From the NCBI RefSeq assembly GCF_003851545.1, contig NZ_BHVX01000026.1:1-41714 (forward strand): 41,714 bases of DNA, written 5' to 3'. This document shows, one piece after another, positions 31,831-40,640 of the stretch. How positions within the stretch are numbered: position 1 is the stretch's first letter; each line of letters starts with the position of its first letter. The notes beneath the pieces are model-generated. The model searched no databases. It was not told the origin of the DNA and saw nothing but the letters and a program-made list of their open reading frames with translations. Source of the DNA: Ralstonia sp. SET104 (GTDB lineage: Bacteria > Pseudomonadota > Gammaproteobacteria > Burkholderiales > Burkholderiaceae). The translations under genes were made by a program, and so were the position numbers.

Positions 31831-32317
31831 CGACGCCTGTTTTGCTGCAAAACTCGTCGCTGCACAAAGCGCGGCCTGCGGCCGGGGCACCCCTCCGGGG
31901 TTCCCCCGATCAAGTCGGCTCCCCCTCCCCTCTATCGAGAGCCCCCATACGGGGGCTAACTGCCTGGTGACGATTAACCCCTCGCCAGCTCGCCGGCAGA
32001 GCCGAATCGCCCCTTCGGGTCGGCGCTCTCCCCACCCTTCGGGCGGGTCCCCGTGCGCCTCGATTCGGGCGCGACGGCGCGCGCGCAGGCCTCGCCGTCA
32101 ATCAACCGCTGATTGCTTTCAGGGAAGGGGTCGGCTGGGTGTTCTGCGTCGAGGCTCGTGAAGGCCATAGCGCGCGTTTTGGCGCTGTTTCCGACTGCGC
32201 ATGTAGGGTTGCTACTCTGAGCGCGAAAAAACGCGCCTGCGGTCGTTTCTACGGCCTTGCTGCCGGTCATACTCCGCCACAGAGGGCCAGGGCAAGAAGC
32301 CGGCAGCGAAAACGGGC
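31831..32317. other. GC-rich hairpin region beside oriV, no gene
   Basis: No convincing ORF. It holds several short stems: AGCCCCC-ATAC-GGGGGCT (31940-31957), CCCCTCCGGGG near 31889, two CCCTTCGGG loops near 32010-32045, and GCGCG-A6-CGCGC near 32221. Such structure suits single-strand initiation or replication control but is not specific. Confidence 0.5.
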
Positions 32318-32344
32318 AAGAAAAAACCGGCACAAGGCCGGTTT
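32318..32344 (-). terminator. Rho-independent terminator of the leftward stb-virD4 operon
   Basis: Minus strand: AAACCGGC (32344-32337), loop CTTGT, GCCGGTTT (32331-32324), then a T-run and CTTG. It lies 16 bp after the last small ORF. Confidence 0.85.
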
Positions 32345-32360
32345 GGATGTTGGATCGGGG

Positions 32361-32561
32361 TTAGAGGAATGTCGGCGTCGGACGCTCGCCATCATCCGGC
32401 GCGGGCGTGTGAGAGGCAGGCTGTGATGATGGTGGCCTGCAGTCCGCCAAGTGAGGGGCCAACAAGGCCTCCAGCGCTCCCGACCCGTGCAGCGCGTCAT
32501 AGCTGCCACGGATGTAAAAGCACTTGAGATCCACGCTGTCTTGCTCGCCCTCCACCATCAT
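32361..32561 (-). CDS. Small hypothetical protein at the end of the stb-virD4 operon (66 aa)
   Basis: MMVEGEQDSVDLKCFYIRGS, then YDALHGSGALEALLAPHLAD, then a Pro/Ser/His-rich tail. The ATG (32561 or 32558) overlaps the stop of the upstream gene and has GGGAGGG just before it, so translation is coupled. A terminator follows. I recognise no family. Confidence 0.6.
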   Translation of the reverse strand: MMVEGEQDSVDLKCFYIRGSYDALHGSGALEALLAPHLADCRPPSSQPASHTPAPDDGERPTPTFL

Positions 32562-32965
32562 TGCCCTCCCATACGTGAGCTGCCGTGGGATTCGCCCACC
32601 AAGCGCTGACGGTCCTCGCGCTTGTTCCCCTCTGAAACCTTCACAGCGACCTCGACTACACCAAGTCTCGCCTTGATGAAGACCTGATCTCCCCCGCGCG
32701 GCAAAACGCCCCCCTCGGGTATCTCAGTGTCATCCAGATCCAATAAAAGGGCCTTCTTGGCGGTGTGGTTCACCAGGCATTGCGCGCCCTCAACACCAAG
32801 CACGAAGCCAAAATAAGTGCCACGCGTGAAATCCATCGGCACGATTTCCAACTCCCGTTCGCGTGCGATTTCTGCCAGCGTTTTAGGCGGCTCTTCCACG
32901 GGGACCGGCTGAAAAATAGCCTCCAGCAAGATTTTCTGAGCGATCTCCAGGTCGATGTCGTTCAT
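32558..32965 (-). CDS. KfrB-like domain protein (135 aa)
   Basis: Central region IVPMDFTRGTYFGFVLGVEG, then AQCLVNHTAKKALLLDL and GGDQVFIKARLGVVEVAVKV. This resembles the KfrB-type beta module (G-x-V/I-V-G-V..., then H, then G-x2-V-x-I-x-Y/A) also seen at the C terminus of the relaxase (HIGTIVGVTDTHIAVAERDR). The N-terminal helix (MNDIDLEIAQKILLEAIFQP) may be a partner-binding site. It begins 12 bp after the coupling-protein gene. Its role in mobilisation or stability is unproven. Confidence 0.55.
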   Translation of the reverse strand: MNDIDLEIAQKILLEAIFQPVPVEEPPKTLAEIARERELEIVPMDFTRGTYFGFVLGVEGAQCLVNHTAKKALLLDLDDTEIPEGGVLPRGGDQVFIKARLGVVEVAVKVSEGNKREDRQRLVGESHGSSRMGGQ

Positions 32966-32977
32966 GTTCCCCGCCTT

Positions 32978-34930
32978 TCAGGTTTGGTGAGCTGGCTCGA
33001 ATGCCAGATTGAGGTCAGCCATCCGCTCAAACGGAATCACCACTTGGTACACGTCCGTACCGGGCATGCGCAGATAGCCGTGCAGGTTGGGCAGCGCCAT
33101 GAGCTGCGATGGCAGCACCGCTTGCTGCACCTGGCGGTGCATGTGGCTGTTGCTGGATTTGTTGCGGTCGAACTCAGCGAAGCCGACCTTCTGGCTCTCT
33201 CCCTCGGACTTTTGCAGGCGTTCGATTTCCTGTTCGCCCAGCTCGCGGGCCAGATATTCCGCCGTCTCGTTGTCGCCGGCCGGCAGGAGCAATTTCGTCG
33301 CCATACAGCTCAACAACGTCTGTGCATCGTCTCGGCCGTATGTCGCGCGGAGCTGTGCAATCGTCTGGATGCCGCAGATGCACGGCACGCCGTACTTACG
33401 CAGCTTGGTCAAGCCAGCCTTGAGGCTCGAAATTTTGCCCAAGCTATCCAACTCATCGAGCACGATCCACAGCCGGCGATCATCGCTCTCAGTCAGGCCC
33501 AAGCCCTCAACCACTGCCAGCTCCATCCACAGCGCAATGAGGTACTTGAGCATGGACATTTGCGCGTCCGTGTACGTCATGAACAACCAGGCGCCGCCGT
33601 TGTCATCCGACTCGCGCACGAAGCGCCGCACTGAGAAATCACCATCCGGCCGGAGGTACTGCCACGCGCCCATGTAGGTGCTGATGATGCCGCGCACGTT
33701 GCCCAGCATCCGGGCGTTTTCTCGCTGCGTCAGCACTGCGGCCGTGGTGCCGGCGAGCAGCTTGGCCAGCTCATCGGGCGCCGCGCTCGCGCAGTAGTAC
33801 AGCACCCGCGTCGGATCTTTCTCGCCGCTCTTCCACAAGGCCTTGAGCACTTCCGTTAGGAGTGCTTGGGCGTAGTGATTCCACTCGGCCGACGAACCCT
33901 CACCATCGGGGATCGTGGCGCGGGCGAGGGTCGCGCAGTCATAGTCGAACTGGATCTCCGCGAACGGCGACCAATGCTCCGAGCGCAGATCAAACGGGTT
34001 CAGCACATGGTCATCATCCCGACCGAATCGCGCCAGGTAGCCGCCTGCAGGGTCGGCAATCAGCGCGGCATTGCCGCGCAGGTTGCGGGCCGTGCGCAAC
34101 ATCGAGTTGATCGCTTGCGATTTGCCGGCGCCGGTCTTGCCCGAGATCATCAAGTGTTGAGTCTCTGACGCGAACGCCATCGGCACAGCGCCGATGGTCA
34201 GCAAGCGCGAATCCAATCCGCCCTTCCCTTGCTGCCTTTGGTTCGCTTCGAGGCCTTGACGGTAGGCGTATCCGTCGATCACCTTGGTTCCGCGCAGCAC
34301 GGTCTCACCGATATTGGCCGCGCCGAGCGCAAAAGGTTGGTGCGCCGGCATCGGGAGGTAGGCCGGTGCTTGCGGAGTTGGTGCGGCCTGCGCAGCTTGA
34401 GCGACCACGACAGCCGGCGCGGCCGAGGCCGAGCCGCCAAACATCGGCTTGAAGGCCCCGGAGCGAGAGCGGTAACCCAACAATGGATACCACGCGAGCC
34501 AGCCGCCCAGGCGTTCGCACACGAACTGCATACCGTCCATGACCTTGGCCAGCAAGCCGGCGACCGTGAGCGATCCAGCTAACCAGAGCGCTGAGCTGCC
34601 GAGCACGTTCAGCCAGGCCCAGGCGTGTCGCCAAAATCCCGGCGCTGCGTGCGTTCGCAGGATGATGCGAGTGATCTCACCCACAGCCACGTACAGCGCG
34701 ATGCTGTACAGCATCCAAGAGATGAAGGTTGTCCAGTGATAGCGCCTGCGCCGAAAAAGAAACAGGTACAGCTCCACGCCGAATCTCAGGGCCGTTTTGA
34801 GTCCCGATGTACCCAACCACATCAGGCCCATGAGGATGGCGGTGGCCATGCCACCGAATTGCTTGGGGTCTGTCGGCGTGTGGTTTACATGGGCTGTGCC
34901 CATGTGGATGTGTCCACCATCGTCGGACAT
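32978..34930 (-). CDS. VirD4/TraD-type coupling protein
   Basis: 650 aa. Several N-terminal membrane helices (about 30-58, 68-92 and 103-130) precede the P-loop ATPase domain. Walker A is SGKTGAGKS (residues 263-271) and Walker B is LWIVLDELDSLGKIS. The block VPCICGIQTIAQLRATYG and the C-terminal LPNLHGYLRMPGTDVYQVVI resemble the TraD/TraG_D family. Such proteins bring the relaxase-DNA complex to the type IV secretion channel. It lies between the stb genes and a KfrB-like gene in a leftward operon. Because no complete T4SS is encoded, it must couple to channels supplied by another element. Confidence 0.92.
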   Translation of the reverse strand: MSDDGGHIHMGTAHVNHTPTDPKQFGGMATAILMGLMWLGTSGLKTALRFGVELYLFLFRRRRYHWTTFISWMLYSIALYVAVGEITRIILRTHAAPGFWRHAWAWLNVLGSSALWLAGSLTVAGLLAKVMDGMQFVCERLGGWLAWYPLLGYRSRSGAFKPMFGGSASAAPAVVVAQAAQAAPTPQAPAYLPMPAHQPFALGAANIGETVLRGTKVIDGYAYRQGLEANQRQQGKGGLDSRLLTIGAVPMAFASETQHLMISGKTGAGKSQAINSMLRTARNLRGNAALIADPAGGYLARFGRDDDHVLNPFDLRSEHWSPFAEIQFDYDCATLARATIPDGEGSSAEWNHYAQALLTEVLKALWKSGEKDPTRVLYYCASAAPDELAKLLAGTTAAVLTQRENARMLGNVRGIISTYMGAWQYLRPDGDFSVRRFVRESDDNGGAWLFMTYTDAQMSMLKYLIALWMELAVVEGLGLTESDDRRLWIVLDELDSLGKISSLKAGLTKLRKYGVPCICGIQTIAQLRATYGRDDAQTLLSCMATKLLLPAGDNETAEYLARELGEQEIERLQKSEGESQKVGFAEFDRNKSSNSHMHRQVQQAVLPSQLMALPNLHGYLRMPGTDVYQVVIPFERMADLNLAFEPAHQT

Positions 34931-34979
34931 GGTGACTCCCTCCCGGTTTTGATTATTCAGTCACGCGCAGTCGTCACGA

Positions 34980-35648
34980 TCACTGATCGGCTTTGGTCAG
35001 TTCGTTGATGTGATCGCGCTCGCGCTGCGTGAGCGTTGGCCAGGCCTTTACCATCGCTCGCCCCGTTTTGAGGGCGTGCTGATCGTCGGCCGACAGGTTG
35101 GCGCTGGAATGGTCGCCGGCTCGCACGATCAAGCCCCCAACGATGCCGGCCGCGAGGCCTGTAACGATGCCTGTAACGGCCACCACAGCCACCAGCTTGC
35201 GCGCGCTCCAGGACATCGCATCGGCTTTCGCCTCGATGTCATCCTTGGCTTGCTTGGCCTTGCCGGTCAACGATGCGGCGGCATCGTTGATGCTCTGGAC
35301 CGCATCGCCGACTTCCTTGCCAACGGTGGTTTGTATGGCCTCCTTCGCCGCTTCCACTGCGGTTTCCCGAATTTCGGCTTTACCGACCGCAGTGGCCGCG
35401 TTGATGGCGGCCTTCGAATGCTCGTCAACCTTCTTGGACAGCGTGATAAAGCCGTCCCGCAGCTTGAGCGCCGCATTCTCAAGGCCGGCAGTTTGGGTCT
35501 TCAACCGCTCAGCCGCCGCAGCGGCAGCGGCCGGGACGGTTTCTTTGATGCCCTCCACACGAGTTACCACATCGTGGATCTCGCCCAACACTTGCTTGTA
35601 GAGGAATTCGGTTTTTGTCCGGGCGACTTCATCCGACTGATCGCTCAT
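34980..35648 (-). CDS. Coiled-coil membrane-anchored protein in StbC/TraM position (222 aa)
   Basis: A long Ala/Lys/Glu-rich helical region (residues 5-145, with heptad-like patterning such as ERLKTQTAGLENAALKLRDG) leads to one membrane helix (151-176, KLVAVVAVTGIVTGLAAGIV). A short tail WPTLTQRERDHINELTKADQ follows. It starts three bases after the ParA-like gene. The gene order small HTH protein, ParA-like ATPase, third protein, divergent from MobC-relaxase, matches stbABC of R388 and traKLM of RP4. Sequence similarity to StbC or TraM is not obvious, so the call rests on position. Confidence 0.6.
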   Translation of the reverse strand: MSDQSDEVARTKTEFLYKQVLGEIHDVVTRVEGIKETVPAAAAAAAERLKTQTAGLENAALKLRDGFITLSKKVDEHSKAAINAATAVGKAEIRETAVEAAKEAIQTTVGKEVGDAVQSINDAAASLTGKAKQAKDDIEAKADAMSWSARKLVAVVAVTGIVTGLAAGIVGGLIVRAGDHSSANLSADDQHALKTGRAMVKAWPTLTQRERDHINELTKADQ

Positions 35649-35651
35649 GGT

Positions 35652-36407
35652 TTAGCCTTTCGCGGTTGCAGATGCCGGCGCAGCCGCCGACTTGGCCGAC
35701 TTTTTCGGGAAGAGGGCGCTGAAAACTCGGTCAAGATTTTCGTTGAGCTTCGCGGCGGTCTTTTGGGCGTAGAGAAGATCGGTTACTTCTTCGACGTCAA
35801 CATCATCCGAAGCCTTGAGACGTGCCTTGTAATCGGTTTTGTCATCCAGCATTGCCGCGACAGTGCGGTTATGCTTGCTCAGGATATTGTAAGCGCGGTT
35901 TTCAAAAATCGACGCTTCCAGAGAAAAGGCAATGCCCTTTGCCGTGAGTGCGCCGAGAAGGTAATCGAACTCATCCACGGTGTTACGCTTGACGGCATTG
36001 AAAACGACCTTGATCTTGTCTTTGTTGACACCTTGCGCGATTAGCAAATCGATGGTCTTGACGGCCGCTTTTTGGTCCTTGTCGTCAGGCATCGACGGGA
36101 TAATAAAATAATCGACTTCATCGTGGCCTTGCATCCAATCCATTTCTTCTAAAAAATCCTTGCCTTCCTTAGAGCCGCCAACGTCGATAATAATCGAATC
36201 GTGCCGAACGAGGTCGGTGTAAAGGTTCTTGAACTGATCGGATGTGTAAATCTCGGCATTAATGCCGAAATCCTTGACCGTTTGGTTTGCTGTATCGACG
36301 GCGACGACAAATGCATCCGGAATACGCGGAACCAGGACATTAGCGGTCACGATGGTTTTACCAACGCTGCCACCCAGGGATGCCACCACGGCTTTCAGTT
36401 GAGTCAT
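35652..36407 (-). CDS. stbB: StbB/TraL-like ParA-type ATPase
   Basis: 251 aa. The P-loop variant ASLGGSVGKTIVTANVLVPR (GGSVGKT at 12-18) and DSIIIDVGGSKEGKDFLEEM fit the ParA/MinD superfamily members StbB (R388) and TraL (RP4). FVVAVDTANQTVKDFGINAE fits the second conserved strand. The C-terminal Ala/Ser/Lys tail is extra. The gene has visibly lower GC than its neighbours. In R388 StbB works with StbA to balance segregation and transfer. It overlaps the upstream stbA-like gene by four bases. Confidence 0.82.
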   Translation of the reverse strand: MTQLKAVVASLGGSVGKTIVTANVLVPRIPDAFVVAVDTANQTVKDFGINAEIYTSDQFKNLYTDLVRHDSIIIDVGGSKEGKDFLEEMDWMQGHDEVDYFIIPSMPDDKDQKAAVKTIDLLIAQGVNKDKIKVVFNAVKRNTVDEFDYLLGALTAKGIAFSLEASIFENRAYNILSKHNRTVAAMLDDKTDYKARLKASDDVDVEEVTDLLYAQKTAAKLNENLDRVFSALFPKKSAKSAAAPASATAKG

Positions 36408-36820
36408 TTTTGATCCTTAGCTTTTTGCTGTTGCTTAAAAGAAAACTTCTGAGGTGCGGTATTCATCACCTGTTCGGTGAGGGTTTTTCCCGCTCCAGGC
36501 TGCGGTAAATCTGCTGCTTCTGCTGCCACCCCTTGGTCACTGGTTTTGGCGGATGGCTGATTTTCCGCAGGGGAGGGATTCGGCGTTGGGGCTGCTTTTC
36601 CCCTCTGGCGCCGGATGCGATACAGGGCGCTCTCGAAGCTCCGTAGGGTCATCGTGAACCCTTGAGCATGGAGAGCGTTAAGGATCGCGGCGCGGCTCAC
36701 TCCAGCTTGCAAGGCCGCTTCCACGTCCGGGAAAACGTCCCGCAGTCGGGCCGTTTCTGACCGGTCCTTGTCACCGCTGGCCAGTGAGCGCAGCACTTCT
36801 GCCACGCTGTCTTTCTGCAT
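36404..36820 (-). CDS. stbA: StbA/TraK-like oriT-proximal DNA-binding protein
   Basis: 138 aa. MQKDSVAEVLRSLASGDKDR, then ARLRDVFPDVEAALQAGVSR and AAILNALHAQGFTMTLRSFE, then SALYRIRRQRG, form the helix-turn-helix seen in StbA-type proteins (L..L.P.IE.A...GVS...I...L...G...T...F...L.RIRK). The rest is a Pro/Ala/Gln-rich tail. ATG 36820 has AAAGGAG eight bases upstream. StbA of R388 binds direct repeats next to oriT; here three long direct repeats lie just upstream (36861-36963). Confidence 0.75.
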   Translation of the reverse strand: MQKDSVAEVLRSLASGDKDRSETARLRDVFPDVEAALQAGVSRAAILNALHAQGFTMTLRSFESALYRIRRQRGKAAPTPNPSPAENQPSAKTSDQGVAAEAADLPQPGAGKTLTEQVMNTAPQKFSFKQQQKAKDQK

Positions 36821-36840
36821 CTTGTGTGCTCCTTTCGATG

Positions 36841-37080
36841 TATGAGGGCTGGAGGCCATTGTGCAGTGATATTGCAGTCCATCCAAGTCTTTTATCACGC
36901 TTTTTGCAATCGTAGTGCAGTGAATTTGCAGTGTCAAGCGCGTTTGTGCAGTGTTGTTGCAGTGTCTTTGGCGTGACGACGCGGTCAGCGCGGAGTGTGG
37001 CGCTTGCAAGACAGGCACGACAGTCATGTTTGCAAAACTCCGCCCTTCGGGCAGAATTTTGCAACCACGACGCGTGCAGA
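36841..37080. other. Probable origin of transfer (oriT)
   Basis: This lies in the divergent gap between the stb genes and mobC-relaxase, the oriT position in related plasmids. It holds three direct repeats (next entry). It also has an inverted repeat with arms TTGCAAAA (37030-37037) and TTTTGCAA (37057-37064) enclosing a smaller GCCCTTCGGGC hairpin, followed by GC-rich DNA. The nic site cannot be fixed from sequence alone. Confidence 0.65.
36861..36963. repeat. Three direct repeats in the oriT region, likely StbA or relaxosome sites
   Basis: Copies at 36861-36878, 36915-36932 and 36946-36963 follow GTGCAGTG-N3-TTGCAGT. Each contains two KTGCAGT half-sites 11 bp apart, one helical turn, giving six half-sites on one DNA face. 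They overlap the upstream control region of the stbA-like gene, so autoregulation is also likely. Confidence 0.75.
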
Positions 37081-37191
37081 TGGGGTTCCCCCCTCCACCC
37101 CCCAGCGCCTGTCACCTCACGGTGCCGAGCGCTTGGGCCAGCCTGCGGGCTGGACGTGGGCTGCGCCCACTGAATTTAAAGGACTGGATGA

Positions 37192-37560
37192 ATGGCTAGA
37201 CCGCCCAAAAGCGAACGCGGGAATCTGACCAAAACGGTGGCGTTCCGCCTGATCGAGGATGACTATGCCGCCTACCGCGCAAAGGTTGCGGCATCCGGCA
37301 TGGAGCAGTCGGAGTTCTTCCGCGAGCACGTTTTGAACAACACCACCCAGGTCATTGCGCGGCCCGTCGCGTCTGCCGACTCCAAGCGGGCTGTATTTTT
37401 GCTGCAAAAGGCGTCGAACAATATTAACCAGCTCGCGCACCGGGCCAATGCTGACCACCTTGCCGGCGTGCTGTCGGAAAATACGTTTGCTGCGATTCTC
37501 GCCCAGCTTGAGCGGCTTAATGATTTCCTGATCGAGCAGACCGAAGGGACTCAGCGATGA
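37192..37560 (+). CDS. mobC: MobC/TraJ-like relaxosome accessory protein
   Basis: 122 aa. MARPPKSERGNLTKTVAFRL is a ribbon-helix-helix start. It is followed by the helix block EDDYAAYRAKVAASGMEQSE-FFREHVL and the MobC-like C-terminal pattern LLQKASNNINQLAHRANADH, then LAGVLSENTFAAILAQLERL. Such proteins bind oriT and help the relaxase open the nic region. The ATG is nine bases after AAAGGA. The stop overlaps the relaxase start by four bases. Confidence 0.85.
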   Translation: MARPPKSERGNLTKTVAFRLIEDDYAAYRAKVAASGMEQSEFFREHVLNNTTQVIARPVASADSKRAVFLLQKASNNINQLAHRANADHLAGVLSENTFAAILAQLERLNDFLIEQTEGTQR

Positions 37561-40500
37561 TTATCGACGTCTCAAGCGGCAAGTCTGGATTCAAGGCATA
37601 TTTGGAGCACGGCCAAAAGAAGGGGCGCGATTTACACCGCGACGAACTGGATCAACGGATTCCGCTCCATGGGAATTTGGCCGCTTGGGCGTTGGCTTGT
37701 GAAGATGCAGACGCGAAAGGAAATCGATACGATACCTTTACGCTCTCATTTACCGAGGATTATGTTTCGGACGAGATGCTACAAAAAGCGGTGGATGAGT
37801 TTCGAGACCACTTGTTTGCTGCGTGGCCAGAAGCCGAACGGGACCGAATCCCTTTTTACGCCGAGGCCCACCGTCCGAAGATTATCACGTACCAAAATGC
37901 AGAAACTGGTAAGACGGAAAAGCGACTGACGCACATTCACATTGGCGTGGGTCGTCATGACCTGTTGACTGGTAAGCATGTCCAGCTCACGGGATATTTG
38001 GGAAAGGAGGCATCAGACAATCTTAAATATCTCGATGCCTTTCAGGAGTCATTTAATGCCAGGTATGGTTTCGCCAGCCCGAAGCTCAACCCACGAATAA
38101 CACCGGAAACGGCCATCGACATTTTGGCTCGATACACCGGGCAAAAGCCCGACGAGCTGGGCACGTTCAACGAACGCAAGGCGGATCTGGAAACCAAAAT
38201 CCAGCGGGCAGTGATCGACCAGGGCGTCACCACTTGGTCTGGCTTTGGGGAAATGCTGGCTCAGTTTGGCACGGTCTCGAAGCTGCGCGCCGGGAAGTCC
38301 GACGAGGCGTATGCCGTCACGCCGACAGGCAGCACACGTCGAGTCCGGCTGGAGCGGACTTTCTTTCAGCGTCAGTTCATCGAGCGACCCACAGAGGAAA
38401 AGGTGTCGATCATCTCGGACAAGGCACGCCGTGCCTACGTCGAGCAACTGGCGCCTTACACCGCACCGGACTACCTAGCGGAGACCTTGGACGAATGGCG
38501 CCGCCTGAAGGCCCGCGAGATTCGCTATTTCCACCCCAACAGTGACGACTACAAGAACGTCTATCTCCCCGCTGACGCCGCACAGCGTGAGCAAATTCTT
38601 GATGCTATCGAAAGGAAAAACCATGGAATCGAAAGTCCTGCAAATCGTCGCGAACGACAAGCTGCCCCCACCAGAGATCGCTTGCCGAAACTGCCAGTAC
38701 GCAACCTGGATGGAGTTCAAAGGCGGAGTGAAATGCTATTGCGCCGTGACCATGACATGGATGTACGAGCCGATGTTGCAGCACGCCCAATTGGTCCTGG
38801 CGTGCGACAAGCAGATGGAGCAAGCGCAGGAACAAGAGGACGCGCCCGAGGCCCACTGAATCAGCCATCCAGTGTCTTGGCCAAGCTGCAGGACGATTTG
38901 CGCGAGCGTTACGAGCAGGCCCAGGCGAAGCAGAAATTTGCCGAGATCCGCCGCAACATCGACGGCCAGCAGCTCCTGGCGAGACTCAGCCACAGCCACG
39001 GGCTGCAGCCCGAGATCTATGGCGTCGAAAAGGCATCCGATGGATCGACTCGAATCCGCTGCGGCACAAAATCCCTCTCAGCCAATGATTTCCTGACCAA
39101 GCATCTCGGCATGACGTGGCGAGAGGCCGCGCCCATCCTGCGCGAGGTGTACGAGCTGCAGATCGGCAAGCGTGTTGTGCGTGCTCGCAGCCAACACGAT
39201 GGCATCGAGGCACGCCGGCTCTGGAAAGAGTTCCAGGCTTCTAGGAAGGATCAAGCGGCAATCACCGAGCGCCTGGCACAGTTCGACGCGCAAACAAAAG
39301 TTGGCAAGGCCGAGTTGGCTGCCAGGCTGCGCCGCGAGAAGGCGCAGGCGCTGGCAGGCCTAGGCCGCGAGCAGCGCAAGGCAGTGCGGGCCGCAGAAAC
39401 GCTCCGAGCCGCCACGCTCAAGGCCGAGTACAGCGAGGTCCGCAAGGAAGAGCGGCGACAGCTCCGACCGCCACAAAAGGAGGCTTGGCGGGAGTTTCTG
39501 CACAAGCGAGCGCAGGCCGGCGACAGTGTTGCCCTGCGCGCGCTGCGCCGACTGGATGACAGCGCACGCGATGTCGATGGCCTCACGATCTCAGGTGTCG
39601 GTCAGCAAGCCATCGAAGACGAGCGCAAGCGACGTGCCGCCATGGCAACGTCAGACGTGCTCAAGACCCTGCGCGTTCAGGTCGAGCGCAATGGCGATGT
39701 GACATTCACCAGCAACGGCCGCGCAGTGCTACGCGACCAGGGCGACAGCCTGCGAGTGCTGGACCCGCACAGCGACGAAGCCATCATCGCAGGCCTGAGT
39801 TTGGCGCAACAGATGTACGGCCACACACTGACGCTCTCAGGCCCGCAAGAGTTTCAAGCCCGTGTGGTTGCGCTTGCCGTCGAGCGAGGTATGCCGGTCA
39901 AGTTTGCAGACCAGCGCCTAGAGGCGTACCGCCTCCAGCTCAAGGCAGAAAAGGCCAAGCCGTTCGCGCGGCCAGAGCCTCGGCAAGAGCCGAAGCGCGA
40001 GGAGCAGTTGCATGATGCGAGCAAGGAGACCAACGAAGCCGCGAATGCCAGCGAGCCGGCGCAGCAGCCCGAGACTCCGAAGACTACGCAGCAGCAAACG
40101 GCGGCCGACAATGCGACTGTCACGCCAAGCCACGAAGACAACCAGCAGCACGAGCATAGGAAGAAGGCGCAGGATGAGGCCAAGGCCGCGGCCGCGGCTC
40201 ATGAGCTGGATGAGAAAGCCAAGGCGGCAGAGCAAGCCGAGGTTGACCAAGCCGGCGGCGAAGATCACGAGGACGATCCCCTCGCTGTCCTGGCCAAGGC
40301 ACTGGATCTCGATGTGGAGCGTGACCGCCCTGTCATGGCTGAAACCAAAGAGTGGGACAAGCACATCGGCACCATCGTGGGTGTCACCGACACGCACATC
40401 GCTGTGGCCGAGCGTGACCGCACGACCATCCATGAGATCGAGGGAATGCGGATTACGTCCGATGGCCAAGTGCATGGCCAGGCTGCGCTGGCCAAGGGCA

Positions 40501-40616
40501 ACGCAATTAGTTTGCTGTACAAGCGTGACCACACAGGACAGTCCTATGGGCAGGCCTTGGTGACTGAAAAACGCCAAGAGCACCAACGCCAACGCGATAA
40601 CGGCCTTGGGCTGTGA
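37557..40616 (+). CDS. Relaxase/mobilisation nuclease with LPD7 and KfrB-like C-terminal domains
   Basis: 1019 aa. The N-terminal relaxase domain (1-230) carries the metal-binding His triad motif LTHIHIGVGRHD (His126, His128, and His134 nearby). Candidate catalytic tyrosines include Tyr15. A linker of low complexity (about 345-435) also encodes another gene in a different frame. Then come a helical region rich in Arg/Ala/Glu, an LPD7-type domain (about 705-790), an acidic/Gln-rich spacer and a KfrB-like module (about 930-1005). It cuts and binds oriT DNA and pilots it into the recipient. The N-terminal third has lower GC than the rest, suggesting a mosaic origin. The exact MOB class is unclear to me. 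Confidence 0.85.
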   Translation: MIIDVSSGKSGFKAYLEHGQKKGRDLHRDELDQRIPLHGNLAAWALACEDADAKGNRYDTFTLSFTEDYVSDEMLQKAVDEFRDHLFAAWPEAERDRIPFYAEAHRPKIITYQNAETGKTEKRLTHIHIGVGRHDLLTGKHVQLTGYLGKEASDNLKYLDAFQESFNARYGFASPKLNPRITPETAIDILARYTGQKPDELGTFNERKADLETKIQRAVIDQGVTTWSGFGEMLAQFGTVSKLRAGKSDEAYAVTPTGSTRRVRLERTFFQRQFIERPTEEKVSIISDKARRAYVEQLAPYTAPDYLAETLDEWRRLKAREIRYFHPNSDDYKNVYLPADAAQREQILDAIERKNHGIESPANRRERQAAPTRDRLPKLPVRNLDGVQRRSEMLLRRDHDMDVRADVAARPIGPGVRQADGASAGTRGRARGPLNQPSSVLAKLQDDLRERYEQAQAKQKFAEIRRNIDGQQLLARLSHSHGLQPEIYGVEKASDGSTRIRCGTKSLSANDFLTKHLGMTWREAAPILREVYELQIGKRVVRARSQHDGIEARRLWKEFQASRKDQAAITERLAQFDAQTKVGKAELAARLRREKAQALAGLGREQRKAVRAAETLRAATLKAEYSEVRKEERRQLRPPQKEAWREFLHKRAQAGDSVALRALRRLDDSARDVDGLTISGVGQQAIEDERKRRAAMATSDVLKTLRVQVERNGDVTFTSNGRAVLRDQGDSLRVLDPHSDEAIIAGLSLAQQMYGHTLTLSGPQEFQARVVALAVERGMPVKFADQRLEAYRLQLKAEKAKPFARPEPRQEPKREEQLHDASKETNEAANASEPAQQPETPKTTQQQTAADNATVTPSHEDNQQHEHRKKAQDEAKAAAAAHELDEKAKAAEQAEVDQAGGEDHEDDPLAVLAKALDLDVERDRPVMAETKEWDKHIGTIVGVTDTHIAVAERDRTTIHEIEGMRITSDGQVHGQAALAKGNAISLLYKRDHTGQSYGQALVTEKRQEHQRQRDNGLGL
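38623..38859 (+). CDS. Cys-rich small protein nested out of frame within the relaxase gene
   Basis: 78 aa: MESKVLQIVANDKLPPPEIA, CRNCQYATWMEFKGGVKCYC, then AVTMTWMYEPMLQHAQLVLA with a final Cys and an acidic/Gln tail. CxxC (CRNC) and CxC (CYC) pairs look like a zinc or metal site. The ATG is seven bases after AAAGGA. The composition is that of a real folded protein, with Trp, Tyr, Cys and Met that are rare in chance frames here. The overlapping relaxase frame is an Arg/Ala/Pro/Asp-rich linker, which suggests that selection acts mainly on this frame. It lies in frame +2 relative to the relaxase. Function unknown. Confidence 0.72.
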   Translation: MESKVLQIVANDKLPPPEIACRNCQYATWMEFKGGVKCYCAVTMTWMYEPMLQHAQLVLACDKQMEQAQEQEDAPEAH

Positions 40617-40640
40617 TTAACACCAACAAGAGCGCACACC

